NCBI GenBank assembly: GCA_019912315.1
Contig: JAIOJA010000025.1
Coordinates: forward strand, 62,001 to 126,000
Length of the DNA: 64,000 bases
DNA from: Planctomycetota bacterium
Lineage (GTDB): Bacteria > Planctomycetota > UBA8742 > UBA2392
Direction: 5' to 3'
The notes beneath the pieces are model-generated. The model was not told where the DNA came from. It searched no databases and saw only the letters and a program-made list of their open reading frames with translations. Below are positions 49,579 through 57,971 of this stretch, piece by piece. The translations under genes and the position numbers were made by a program. The number at the start of each line of letters is the position of its first letter. Within the stretch, counting starts at the first letter, position 1.

Positions 49579-50198
49579 TGAACGAAAACGAAGGCAGCAA
49601 GGCCATGACGATCTACATCGTTGCCTGCTTCGTACTCGCGATGGTGGCGCTGATGGGCTACAAACTGAAGAACGACCAGCGCGAAGAGTTGTCCACGGAA
49701 TATCTGGACCTGGCGGGGAAGTTCGCCGACATCAGCGCCGCGTACGCGCCGAACATCAACGATTATTACCGCAAGGTAAAAGACGGCGTGATCAAGCCGC
49801 CCGCCGACAAGAAGGTGCGCGACAACACCCACGTGCTGCTGGGCAACATCGCGAACAAGCTCGGCATCAATGAAGGCACCGGCGGTGACGATCGCCTGGA
49901 CGTCGTGACGCGCCGCGAAAACCTGAAGTACAAGCAGTACTGGGAGTACTCGGTTGACATTCGCCTCAAGAACGTGACCCAGACCGAGTGGGCGACGTTC
50001 CTGTCGCAGGCGCAGCACGCCACAAGAGAGTACGCCCACCTGGCCAGAATTAACGTCAGCCGCGTGGAGTCACGCTTCGAGCGTATGGCGATTGTTCAGC
50101 CGGCCGTCGGCGCCCGCAAGAACGCGAATGACCGGTCGCTCTGGAACGTCACCATCAACTTTGTCTGGTTCGGCCCCAAGAACGAAAACCCGACCTGA
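49578..50198 (+). CDS. GspM/PilO-like protein
   Basis: A 206-residue protein coupled to the GspL-like gene by a one-base overlap of stop and start. One TM helix at about 11-29 (TIYIVACFVLAMVALMGY) is followed by a coiled segment and a periplasmic alpha/beta domain with strands YWEYSVDIRLKNVTQ and SLWNVTINFVWFG. This matches the layout of GspM/PilO, partners of GspL/PilN. Sequence resemblance is weak; the assignment rests on architecture and the neighbour. Confidence 0.68.
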   Translation: MNENEGSKAMTIYIVACFVLAMVALMGYKLKNDQREELSTEYLDLAGKFADISAAYAPNINDYYRKVKDGVIKPPADKKVRDNTHVLLGNIANKLGINEGTGGDDRLDVVTRRENLKYKQYWEYSVDIRLKNVTQTEWATFLSQAQHATREYAHLARINVSRVESRFERMAIVQPAVGARKNANDRSLWNVTINFVWFGPKNENPT

Positions 50199-50199
50199 T

Positions 50200-51558
50200 C
50201 TATCTGGTCAGATCGCGCACACGAACTTTCTGCCCGTCGCGCAACAGGGATTGCCCGCGCACGACGATCAGCGCACCGTCTTTGACTTCCTGGTTCTTGG
50301 GGTCGTCCTTGCCCATCGGCAACAGCTCAAACGAGCCTTCGCTGCTGATCCCGCGGCGACGCGCGATGTCGACGCGGCGCGCCACGCCTGTGTCTTCGCC
50401 TTCCTTGCTGTCGATCACCCAGATCGTTTCGGAATCGCCCACAATGGCGGCGCCCGGCACCAGCATCACGTCCCGCTTCACCTGGGTCGAAACACGCGCG
50501 TCCACCCACATGCCGGGGCGCAGAGCCAGTCGCGGGCCGTCCTTGGCCTGCTCCATGGTGCCGAGTACGGCCTTGCGGGCGTTCGGGTCAAGCTGGTCCA
50601 GAAGTGGCGCTACCGCGTCGGCGGTAAGGTCGCGGGGCTGGATGATGCGCACGGTTACAACAATCATGCCGCGGGCCTGGTCAACCGTCGGCGAGATACG
50701 ATCGACGTAGCCGATAAATCGCGCGTTGGGAAACGCGGTGACGGACATCAGCACGGACTGGGCGCTGTCCAGCAGCACCTTCTCGCGCAGGCCCATCAGG
50801 CTGACCGAAGGCACACGCATTGGCTCGCGCAGGTCCTGAAGGCTTGATTCCGGCACGTCCAGGCGTACTTCCAGAACCGACAGGTCCGCGATCTTGAACG
50901 CCAGCGAATTGGACTGGGCCAGCTCATTGCCACGAATGTTGCGCTCGGTGATCACGCCGTTGATGGGGGCCTTCAGCACCGTGTGGGCCAGCAGCAATTG
51001 GTTCGCTGCCAGCTCACCCTGAGCTTTGTCGAGGGCGAGGCGCGAAGTCTCCACCTGGTTCATGGCCTTGTCGTACTCGAGCTTGGCGGCTTCGTAGGCT
51101 TCTTTGCTGTACAGCAGCGACTTTTCAGGATTGTTCGGGTCGAAGTATTTCTGGATGCGGGCAAATTCGCTCTGGCGCTTTTCGGCGTCCAGCTCGTTCT
51201 TGCGGTGGGCGAGTTCGGCTTCCTGCACAGTGATCAGGGTGGACGCGACCGTGAGCTCCTGGCGCTCGCGGTTGAGGCGCGCGAGGGGCTGGCCGGCCTG
51301 CACATTGTCGCCGACGTCTACAAGCAACTCGGTGACGGTTTCGGTGATCTGCACGTAGACGTCCGCCACGATGCGCGCGTCAATGCGCCCGGTGCTGCGC
51401 TCAAACTGGGCGATGTTGTCGCGGCGCGTGGGTACAACCTCAACCAGCGGGTCCTTGCGCTCGGGCTCTTCGCCTGAGCCCCATTTGCCCTTGTCACCGC
51501 CCATGTCGCCGCAGGCGGCCAGCAGCAGGATCGGGATGCCCAGCAGGTAATATCTCAT
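50200..51558 (-). CDS. RND/HlyD-type periplasmic adaptor lipoprotein
   Basis: A 452-residue membrane fusion protein. The signal ends in the lipobox LLAAC (MRYYLLGIPILLLAACGDM), so it is anchored by lipid. A barrel-sandwich/lipoyl domain (YVQITETVTELLVDVGDNVQAGQPLARLN, then LKAPINGVITERNIRGNELAQ) encloses a helical hairpin at about 95-165. A beta-barrel and membrane-proximal region follow (VEVRLDVPESSLQD, LRPGMWVDARVS). No RND pump, ABC exporter or outer-membrane channel is next to it, so it is an orphan adaptor here. Its start overlaps pcp (ATGA). Confidence 0.88.
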   Translation of the reverse strand: MRYYLLGIPILLLAACGDMGGDKGKWGSGEEPERKDPLVEVVPTRRDNIAQFERSTGRIDARIVADVYVQITETVTELLVDVGDNVQAGQPLARLNRERQELTVASTLITVQEAELAHRKNELDAEKRQSEFARIQKYFDPNNPEKSLLYSKEAYEAAKLEYDKAMNQVETSRLALDKAQGELAANQLLLAHTVLKAPINGVITERNIRGNELAQSNSLAFKIADLSVLEVRLDVPESSLQDLREPMRVPSVSLMGLREKVLLDSAQSVLMSVTAFPNARFIGYVDRISPTVDQARGMIVVTVRIIQPRDLTADAVAPLLDQLDPNARKAVLGTMEQAKDGPRLALRPGMWVDARVSTQVKRDVMLVPGAAIVGDSETIWVIDSKEGEDTGVARRVDIARRRGISSEGSFELLPMGKDDPKNQEVKDGALIVVRGQSLLRDGQKVRVRDLTR

Positions 51559-52160
51559 GCGATGTATTCACCCAGTGTATGCGCCATGATTGCCATTGCG
51601 CGCCCAAGCTCTTCCAGTTTGTACACGCCGCCCATGCTGTCTACGGGCGGCACATGTACGAACCCGTAAGGAAAGCGTCCCTTGTACGCGTGCAGGGCCC
51701 TGTAAAACAGGTGATTGCACAGGTACGAACCCGCGTCATCGGACAGTTGAGCGTTGAAGCCCGCCTGTTGCAACGCCTCAAGCAGCGCATTCGCCGGGAA
51801 AGTCGCCGCCAGGCTTGCAGGCGCGTCGGCGATAATCGCCGCGGCGCCGCGTTGAACACCGGTGTTGTCGGGCTTGTTCGCGCCGTCACGGTTGCGGGCG
51901 GTCGTTTCTATGTAGATTGCGCCGGACTCACGCCCCTGCAGTCCGCCGTGCAGCCCGAAGCTGATAGCCGCTTCCGGCTTGACGGCATCGACGCTCGTCG
52001 CAAAGGCCTTGAAAGTTGCGTCATAGCTAACCGGCAGGCGTACGGTGTGTGCGTCGGCGGGCAGCAGCCCGGTATCGAAAGCGTGTTTCAGGGCATCCCA
52101 GCTCGGGTTCGTGGCGAAAGCACCGAATGGCTCGAAGCCGCTGAGAAGAATGCGCGTCAT
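51555..52160 (-). CDS. pcp: pyrrolidone-carboxylate peptidase
   Basis: A 201-residue family C15 cysteine peptidase that removes N-terminal pyroglutamate from peptides. The N-terminus has ILLSGFEPFGAFATNPSW. The active-site Cys is in DDAGSYLCNHLFYRAL, the His in GFVHVPPV, and a Glu-containing substrate loop is GLQGRESGAIYIE. Length is standard. It lies between a small lipoprotein and the adaptor gene, overlapping both by ATGA. Confidence 0.92.
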   Translation of the reverse strand: MTRILLSGFEPFGAFATNPSWDALKHAFDTGLLPADAHTVRLPVSYDATFKAFATSVDAVKPEAAISFGLHGGLQGRESGAIYIETTARNRDGANKPDNTGVQRGAAAIIADAPASLAATFPANALLEALQQAGFNAQLSDDAGSYLCNHLFYRALHAYKGRFPYGFVHVPPVDSMGGVYKLEELGRAMAIMAHTLGEYIA

Positions 52161-52564
52161 TGCTTCGGGCCTTCAATTTTGAATCCGATGATCAGCCAGT
52201 TGTCGTTTTCGCGCCGGAACGCGAAGTGGGCGACCCAACCCGCATGACCCTTGAACCTGGCCGGGGCGAGGCGCAGCTCAAAGATCCGCCCCTGGTCGTC
52301 CTTCTTCGACTGGGCCCCTTCGTCGTGCTCAAACCCCTGGAAGTCCTGCATGACGGGGTCGTATTCCGGGTTGTTGCCGATGGTTCGCAGGGTGTCGAGG
52401 CTTACGGCGTCGGCGTCGCAGAGCTCGAAGGCGCCGTTGAAGTCGCCGCGCGAGAGGCGCTCCATGAAGATATCCGCCTGACTCTGGACGTTCTTCACTT
52501 CGGCGCTTCCGCAAGCTGCCAGCAGAAGAAGCAGCAGGACCGGGGCAGTCTTGAACAAACGCAT
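52157..52564 (-). CDS. small lipoprotein, NTF2/DUF4878-like
   Basis: A 135-residue lipoprotein starting at ATG 52564 (MRLFKTAPVLLLLLLAACGS) with lipobox LLAAC. The upstream in-frame stretch is antisense to hemD and rejected. The mature part has the pattern of the NTF2-like fold: an ADIFMERLSRGDFNGAFELC helix, a middle helix and a final strand DNWLIIGFKIEG. It may be a ligand-binding or structural envelope protein. It is coupled to pcp by ATGA. Confidence 0.78.
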   Translation of the reverse strand: MRLFKTAPVLLLLLLAACGSAEVKNVQSQADIFMERLSRGDFNGAFELCDADAVSLDTLRTIGNNPEYDPVMQDFQGFEHDEGAQSKKDDQGRIFELRLAPARFKGHAGWVAHFAFRRENDNWLIIGFKIEGPKQ

Positions 52565-52606
52565 AACTCTTTCCCGCGCGATACCCCATGAGTTATAGCG
52601 GTCCCC

Positions 52607-53350
52607 ATGGGCGACGAAACCCCAGGCATACTGGACGGACGCAGCATCGCGATTACCCGCGAGCAACCTGGCGAACTCGCGCGCCTGCTTTTCAATGAAG
52701 GCGCGCACGTGCTGCACTTCCCGCTGATTCGCGTTGTCGCGTCGAACGACCCGGACCTTGCTGCCGCCCTTATGCAGGACTTTGACTGGGTTGTGTTCAC
52801 CAGTGTCAACGCCGTGTTGTTCACTGGCGAACTTCTGCGCAGCGGGAACCGAAAGCTGAGCGCCTCCGTCGCGTGTGTCGGCAGTACAACCGCCGCCGAG
52901 GCCGCGCGCCTGGGCCTGACTGTCGACATGGTGCCCGAGAAACAGCACGTGAAGGGTTTGATCGAAGCATTCGCGGCGCTGGACCGGCGTGGGGGGCGCG
53001 TGTTGTATCCACGCAGCGAACTGGCGGCGTCAACGCTGAAGGAAGGGCTTCAGGCGCTGGGCTTTGTGGTCGATGATCCCGTGGCGTACCGGACGCTTCC
53101 TGATGAAGAAGGCATGAAGGGGCTGCAACTTCAGTACGGCCTTGAAGCAATCGTGTTCGCGTCGCCCAGCGCCGTCAAGCACGCTGTCGCGGCGGTCGGA
53201 ACGCGCCTTGCGACGCTGCGCCTTTACAGCATCGGGCCTACCACGAGTGCCGCCATTCGTGCATGCGGGCTGCAGGTCGCAGGCGAAGCTCGCGAGCACA
53301 GCGCGGAGGGGCTGCTGGGCGCGATCATCAAGGGGGAAACGACCCGATGA
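52607..53350 (+). CDS. hemD: uroporphyrinogen-III synthase
   Basis: A 247-residue heme-pathway enzyme that cyclises hydroxymethylbilane. It has two alpha/beta lobes with the family features ITREQPGELARLL, HFPLIRVV, DWVVFTSVNAV, VGSTTAAEAARLG, VLYPRSELA, VVDDPVAYRT and IVFASPSAVKHA. HemD sequences diverge a lot, and this one fits well over its length. It is coupled by an ATGA overlap to a membrane protein, and it is 19 kb from hemA, so heme genes are dispersed. Confidence 0.9.
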   Translation: MGDETPGILDGRSIAITREQPGELARLLFNEGAHVLHFPLIRVVASNDPDLAAALMQDFDWVVFTSVNAVLFTGELLRSGNRKLSASVACVGSTTAAEAARLGLTVDMVPEKQHVKGLIEAFAALDRRGGRVLYPRSELAASTLKEGLQALGFVVDDPVAYRTLPDEEGMKGLQLQYGLEAIVFASPSAVKHAVAAVGTRLATLRLYSIGPTTSAAIRACGLQVAGEAREHSAEGLLGAIIKGETTR

Positions 53351-54105
53351 GCAATGACGCCGACAGCGGTGAGACCCAGCACGCCGCGGCGACGGTCGCT
53401 TCTGCCGCGCCGCGCGGCGGGCTGATCGGCGCGCTGTTGTGGCCGATGCGGGTACTGAAGCGGCTGTACGCCTGGGTGGTAGGCTGGGCGGACACACGGT
53501 GGGGGACTCCCGCGCTGTTTGTGCTGAGCTTTGTGGAGTCGAGCTTTTTCCCGATTCCGCCGGACCCGTTGCTTGTGGCGCTGTGTCTTGGCAAGCGCCG
53601 CCGCAGCATGTGGTACGCGCTGGTGTGTACGGTGGCTTCGGTGCTGGGGGGAATAGCCGGCTGGTTCATAGGCCAGGCGCTGTTTGGTTTCGTGATTGAT
53701 GTGATCTCCGCGCTTGGTGCACAGGCCAGCTGGTTCGGCACGCCCACAAGCGGGGCCGGCGTCGCGGCGCCCGCAGGCGACCTGATGCTTTACCCGGACG
53801 GCTACTTTTACCAGGTACACGAGAAGTTCGAGCAGAACGCCCTCGTCGCGTACTTCAGCGCGGCCTTGAGCCCGATACCGTACAAGGTGTTCACCATTGC
53901 GGGGGGCGTGTTTGATGTCAGCCTTGCGATGCTGATTGTCGGCAGTGTGGCGGGGCGTGGGCTGCGCTTTTTCTCGCTGGGAACGCTGATCTATCTATTT
54001 GGCGACAAAGTCAAACCGATCCTCGAGAAGTATTTCGAGTGGATCACCGTGGGTATCGTTGTGCTGCTGGTACTGTTTTTCGTTGTGCTGAGGTACGCGC
54101 TGTAA
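53347..54105 (+). CDS. DedA/YqaA-like VTT-domain membrane protein
   Basis: A 252-residue polytopic protein from ATG 53347. A polar N-terminus is followed by the first hydrophobic helices with ALFVLSFVESSFFPIPPDPLLVALCLG, the VTT/SNARE-associated-like re-entrant pattern with the E-x-x-x-x-P element. A second re-entrant loop is AALSPIPYKVFTIAGGVFD. Four or five further helices follow, and the last one ends the protein. Family members flip or transport lipid phosphates such as undecaprenyl phosphate. The region at about 120-155 (GTPTSGAGVAAPAGD) is an insert. It is translationally coupled to hemD without an obvious functional link. Confidence 0.88.
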   Translation: MSNDADSGETQHAAATVASAAPRGGLIGALLWPMRVLKRLYAWVVGWADTRWGTPALFVLSFVESSFFPIPPDPLLVALCLGKRRRSMWYALVCTVASVLGGIAGWFIGQALFGFVIDVISALGAQASWFGTPTSGAGVAAPAGDLMLYPDGYFYQVHEKFEQNALVAYFSAALSPIPYKVFTIAGGVFDVSLAMLIVGSVAGRGLRFFSLGTLIYLFGDKVKPILEKYFEWITVGIVVLLVLFFVVLRYAL

Positions 54106-54108
54106 ACG

Positions 54109-55251
54109 CTACGGCACCCACAGCGCCATCGGGCGTCCGGGATACAGGCGCAATTGCTCCTGCACTTCGGCGCGAAGTTCTGCTCCCATAGCCTGCTCCA
54201 GTTGCGGCTTGGCGTCTTCCGCGCTGAGCCCCAGCATGGCGCCGAGGCTCATGTCGCGCCCGTATTCGACGACCGACATGTCCGGCATACCGGCCAGTCT
54301 TTCTGCCTCTGCCTTGGCAGTCTCGAAGTAGCCGACCTCGTCAATCAGCCCGATTTTCATGGCCTGGGCGGCGCTCATGACGCGTCCGTCGGCGTATTGT
54401 TCCCAATCCGGCACAAGTTTCTCGCCTCGCCCGTCCTTCACAATCTTCTTGAAATGCGTGTGCATTTCATCCACGAGTTCCTGCAACAGGGCGCGTCCCT
54501 GCTGGTACTCGTCACTGTCCGGGTCAGCGAACATGCTGCCCATGGCCTTGTTGCCGCCGGCCTTGATGGTTGCGTCTTCGCCTTTCACGACTTCGGTGAG
54601 CGTGCCGTGAAAGTTAAAACCCTGGATGATCACGCCGATGCTGCCGGTCAGGGTGGTCTGGTTGGCGACAATGTGGTCCGCGGGCGCGCTGACGTAGTAG
54701 CCGCCGCTGGCCGCCAGATCCTTCATGTAAACGACGACGGGCTTGCCTGTACGTTCCTTGAACTTGACGATTTCGTGGTGGATAAAATCGCTGGCGGTCA
54801 CGCCGCCGCCGGGGCTGTTGACCTCAAGAATCACGGCGTGAACGTCCGGGTCGTTTTCCGCGCGACGCAGACTGTCTTTCACCAGCGCGACCGGATCGAT
54901 GCCGCCGCCGAACAGCCCGCCGCCACCGCCTTCCATGATCACGCCGTCGATCGGAATCACGGCGATCTTGCCCTGCGCGCCGGATTCGCGACCATACTCG
55001 ACCACGCCGTGCGGATCTCCGCCGCCGCCGCCCAGCAAGGCACCCGCGCCGCCGATCATGACGAAGAACATCAGTATGTTGAACAGAATCACGCTCACGA
55101 AAACCATCACGCCGAAGGTCCGCCACATGCCGGTTTTCGGGCGTGAAAGGCGGTACGGGTACGGCTGCATCGGCGCCGCGGGCTGACCCGGCGGGGGTGG
55201 CGGGGCATGGCGCGACGGCTCAAAATCAGGTGGGTTCGGAGGATTCGTCAT
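54109..55251 (-). CDS. sppA: signal peptide peptidase SppA-type S49 protease
   Basis: A 380-residue membrane protease that digests leftover signal peptides. A Pro-rich cytoplasmic tail of about 40 residues and one TM helix (about 45-68) are followed by a Gly-rich stretch and the S49 domain (about 95-320). Ser in KDLAASGGYYVSAPAD is the nucleophile and Lys in TIKAGGNKAMGS the likely general base. It fits the short form (about 300-380 residues) with one S49 domain. It is the last gene of the lipA, B12-binding, sppA run, two bases after the preceding stop. Confidence 0.9.
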   Translation of the reverse strand: MTNPPNPPDFEPSRHAPPPPPGQPAAPMQPYPYRLSRPKTGMWRTFGVMVFVSVILFNILMFFVMIGGAGALLGGGGGDPHGVVEYGRESGAQGKIAVIPIDGVIMEGGGGGLFGGGIDPVALVKDSLRRAENDPDVHAVILEVNSPGGGVTASDFIHHEIVKFKERTGKPVVVYMKDLAASGGYYVSAPADHIVANQTTLTGSIGVIIQGFNFHGTLTEVVKGEDATIKAGGNKAMGSMFADPDSDEYQQGRALLQELVDEMHTHFKKIVKDGRGEKLVPDWEQYADGRVMSAAQAMKIGLIDEVGYFETAKAEAERLAGMPDMSVVEYGRDMSLGAMLGLSAEDAKPQLEQAMGAELRAEVQEQLRLYPGRPMALWVP

Positions 55252-55253
55252 GT

Positions 55254-55691
55254 TTACACCTCGTGTGCCTGTCTTCGTTTCGGGACTTCCTCGCGCAGGT
55301 ACTTCGCGATTTCCCGTGTGTCCGTGCCCGGGCCAAACAGTCGCCCGACGCCGGCCTTTTCAAGATCCGCAGTGTCCTTTGCAGGAATAACGCCGCCGCC
55401 GAACAGCAGAATTCCCTCGGCGTGCTTTTCTTTCAGTAACTCCAGCACGCGCGGGAACAGCGTCATGTGCGCGCCGGACAGGCTGCTAAGCCCGATTGCA
55501 TCGGCATCTTCCTGGATCGCCGCGTGGACAATCATTTCCGGCGTCTGGCGCAGCCCTGTGTAGATCACTTCCATACCCGAGTCTCGCAGACTCGCCGCCA
55601 CCACTTTCGCGCCGCGGTCGTGGCCATCCAGCCCGGCTTTTGCCACCAGCACGCGTATCGGCCTGTCGTTTGATGATTGTTCATCACTCAT
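55254..55691 (-). CDS. stand-alone B12-binding domain protein
   Basis: A 145-residue protein equal to the C-terminal cobalamin domain of methylmalonyl-CoA mutase. It carries [18 protein letters not shown], where D-x-H-x-x-G holds the lower axial His, then [11 protein letters not shown] and [26 protein letters not shown]. Such small subunits partner with a separate catalytic mutase subunit, which is not in the window. It sits between lipA (8 bases) and sppA (2 bases), an unusual place. Confidence 0.92.
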   Translation of the reverse strand: MSDEQSSNDRPIRVLVAKAGLDGHDRGAKVVAASLRDSGMEVIYTGLRQTPEMIVHAAIQEDADAIGLSSLSGAHMTLFPRVLELLKEKHAEGILLFGGGVIPAKDTADLEKAGVGRLFGPGTDTREIAKYLREEVPKRRQAHEV

Positions 55692-55699
55692 GGCATCTT

Positions 55700-56572
55700 T
55701 CAGGAAATCAGGAACTGCTCTTTCGCATTGTAGCTGCTGCGAACGAAGGGGGCGCTGGCGACCATGGGAAAACCAAGCGCGAGCGCTTCGTCACGGATTT
55801 CGTCAAACTCGCGCGGCTCGTAGTAGCGCGCGACATCCGCAAGCCCGGGCTCCGGCTTCAGGTACTGTCCGACAGTCAGCATGTCCACGCCTGCCGATCG
55901 AAGATCGCGCAGCACTTGTGTGATCTCGGCGCGGGTTTCGCCCAGGCCGACCATCAGCCCGCTCTTGGTCGTCATGCGCGGGGCCCGGGACTCGACGTAT
56001 GCGAGGACTTTCAGGCTGCGCTCGTACACGCTGCCGGGCTGGATGCGGCGGTACAACGACGGAACTGTCTCGATGTTGTGGTTGTAAATCCGCGGTGCGG
56101 ATTCGATCACCCTGTCGATCTGGTCTTCCTGTCCCTGGAAATCGGGCGTCAAAACCTCGACGGTAGAATGCGGTAAGCCCGCGGCAACGGCCCTCACCAC
56201 CGCGCTCCAGTGAGTACTCCCGCCATCGGGAAGATCATCGCGGTCAACGCTTGTTATGACCACGTGGGACAGCTTCATGGCCGCGGCTGTATCCGCCAGT
56301 CGGCGCGGCTCGTCGGGATCGGGCGGGTTGGGCGGACGCCCGGATTTCACCCCGCAGAACTGGCAGCGGCGCGTGCAGACATCGCCGAGAATCATGAACG
56401 TGGCGGTGCCGTGCGTGAAGCACTGGGCTTTGTTTGGGCAGGCGGCTTCTTCGCACACGGTGTGCAGTCGCTGTGCGCCAAGCATCTGATCGAGCCGCTT
56501 CTGCCCCTTGCTGCGGGGCAGGGGACGCTTCAGCCACGGGGGCAGACGGCGCTTTTCGGCACTTGTCGTCAT
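55700..56572 (-). CDS. lipA: lipoyl synthase
   Basis: A 290-residue radical-SAM enzyme that inserts two sulfurs into protein-bound octanoyl groups. It carries the auxiliary-cluster motif [12 protein letters not shown] (Cx4Cx5C) and the radical-SAM motif CTRRCQFC (Cx3Cx2C). TFMILGDVC and [13 protein letters not shown] fit the family, and a C-terminal RSSYNAKE supplies the conserved Ser. ATG 56572 gives [19 protein letters not shown]; the longer frame upstream is unlikely. No lipB is nearby. Confidence 0.97.
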   Translation of the reverse strand: MTTSAEKRRLPPWLKRPLPRSKGQKRLDQMLGAQRLHTVCEEAACPNKAQCFTHGTATFMILGDVCTRRCQFCGVKSGRPPNPPDPDEPRRLADTAAAMKLSHVVITSVDRDDLPDGGSTHWSAVVRAVAAGLPHSTVEVLTPDFQGQEDQIDRVIESAPRIYNHNIETVPSLYRRIQPGSVYERSLKVLAYVESRAPRMTTKSGLMVGLGETRAEITQVLRDLRSAGVDMLTVGQYLKPEPGLADVARYYEPREFDEIRDEALALGFPMVASAPFVRSSYNAKEQFLIS

Positions 56573-56674
56573 GTTCGAACTATAGCGGTTTCGGGGCGGT
56601 TGTTGCCAGACCCCCGTTTGCACTGTCGCGCCGTTTGACTATCGTGTCCGCCCGTTACGCACTCAGGAGATACC

Positions 56675-57802
56675 ATGGACCTTAAAGGTCGCCTGCAGAA
56701 CCTTGCCACGCTTGAATCCCAGTATCCTCACGTGCTTTCCGTTTACCTGCGCTGCCGCGAAGGCGGGCGTGATCGCCGCAAGGAGAACCTGATTTTCCTG
56801 AAGAACCGCGCCGCGGACATCCAAAGTGTTATGTCCGGCGACAAGCGGGGGCTGGAGTTCCTGCGCCAGGGGCTCGAGCAAGTCGAGCTGATCCGCCGCC
56901 AGGACCTGAGCCCGAATGTAATCGGGCTGGCGTTGTTCCTGCAGGGCGACAAGGTGATTGAGCGTTTTGAAACTTCTATTCCGTTCGAGGACCAGCTCGC
57001 GTACCGCCGCTTTCCGTTTGTCAGCCAACTCGCGTACATCGGAGAGGAATTTGAGCCCTACGCGGTGGTTCACCTTGATAGCCGCAGCGCGCGAATTTTC
57101 GAGATCGCACTCGGCGAACTGGTGGACAGCAGCGACATCAAGAGCGAGGTGCATCGCCGCATTCATCGCGGCGGCTGGTCGCAAATGCGCTTTCAGCGCG
57201 GCATCGAAGGTGAAAAGCACGCGCACATCCAGGACGTTGCGGACGCCCTGGCCGACCTGGTTTCGCGTCACCGCTACAAGCGCATTGTTGTCATCGGCCC
57301 GGACAAGACCCGCAGCATCCTGCGCGACTGCCTGACCGCAGACGTTGCCCGTCGCATCATCGACGGCGAGCGCGTTGATTCGCGCTCGGCTGATCACGAA
57401 CTTTTGCAGACGGCCGTTGATTACTTTCACAAGGCCGAAGAAGAAGAAGAAAGCAGCAAGATGGACCGGGTGATCCGTGAAATTCACTCGACGACGATGG
57501 GCGTCAGCGGGCTGGAGGACACGCTTAAGTATCTTTCGCGCGGGCAGGCGTACATGGTGCTGCTGCCGACAGACCTGAAGCAGCAGGGCTCCCAGTGCAA
57601 CGCCTGCGGGATGATATTCAAAGATCAGGCCAGCAGTTGCCACGCCTGCGAAAGCACGGACATCAGCGGCGTCGACTTAAAGGAAGTTGTAACGCGCACG
57701 GCCGTGAAGTTTGGCAGCCAGCTTGAATTCGTGAAGAACAGCGAATTCCAGAAGAAGCTGGGTGGTGCGGCGGCCTTGCTGAGAAGCCCGCGGATACATT
57801 GA
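56675..57802 (+). CDS. bacterial eRF1/Vms1-like protein (baeRF family)
   Basis: A 375-residue protein of the bacterial release-factor-like class. The central domain (about 125-260) resembles eRF1 domain 2: AVVHLDSRSARIFEIALGEL, then a loop RGGWSQMRFQRGIE in which GG-WSQ occupies the place of the GGQ/GxxQ catalytic loop of eRF1 and Vms1. The following domain has KRIVVIGPDKTRSILRD. The C-terminal part has CNACGMIF and CHACES, four cysteines that would form a zinc ribbon. Some relatives act as peptidyl-tRNA hydrolases; here the role, possibly in ribosome rescue, is inferred. It is divergent from lipA. Confidence 0.85.
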   Translation: MDLKGRLQNLATLESQYPHVLSVYLRCREGGRDRRKENLIFLKNRAADIQSVMSGDKRGLEFLRQGLEQVELIRRQDLSPNVIGLALFLQGDKVIERFETSIPFEDQLAYRRFPFVSQLAYIGEEFEPYAVVHLDSRSARIFEIALGELVDSSDIKSEVHRRIHRGGWSQMRFQRGIEGEKHAHIQDVADALADLVSRHRYKRIVVIGPDKTRSILRDCLTADVARRIIDGERVDSRSADHELLQTAVDYFHKAEEEEESSKMDRVIREIHSTTMGVSGLEDTLKYLSRGQAYMVLLPTDLKQQGSQCNACGMIFKDQASSCHACESTDISGVDLKEVVTRTAVKFGSQLEFVKNSEFQKKLGGAAALLRSPRIH

Positions 57803-57829
57803 TGTTGGTTGTCGGTTGTCAGAAGAGTC

Positions 57830-57924
57830 GCCGGCAAGCCGGCTCTGTTTGTTGCTTGCTCGCACACCCCCGGTTTTGCCTTGCTTCACCGGGGGCAATT
57901 GAACGAGACGCCGTCTTCGACGGC
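57830..57924. repeat. three consecutive hairpins between convergent genes
   Basis: GCCGGC pairs with itself around AA (57830-57843). CCCCCGG (57867-57873) pairs with CCGGGGG (57889-57895) around a 15-base loop. GCCGTC (57910-57915) pairs with GACGGC (57919-57924) around TTC. They lie between the convergent eRF1-like (+) and phosphomannomutase (-) genes, may act as bidirectional terminators and recall the REP-type hairpins near 45.1-45.7 kb. Upstream, GGTTGTCGGTTGTC is a short direct repeat. Confidence 0.5.
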
Positions 57925-57971
57925 TGGCTGTGGACTGCCATGTCCGCGACTGTGTCTTCTGAAACCGATAA

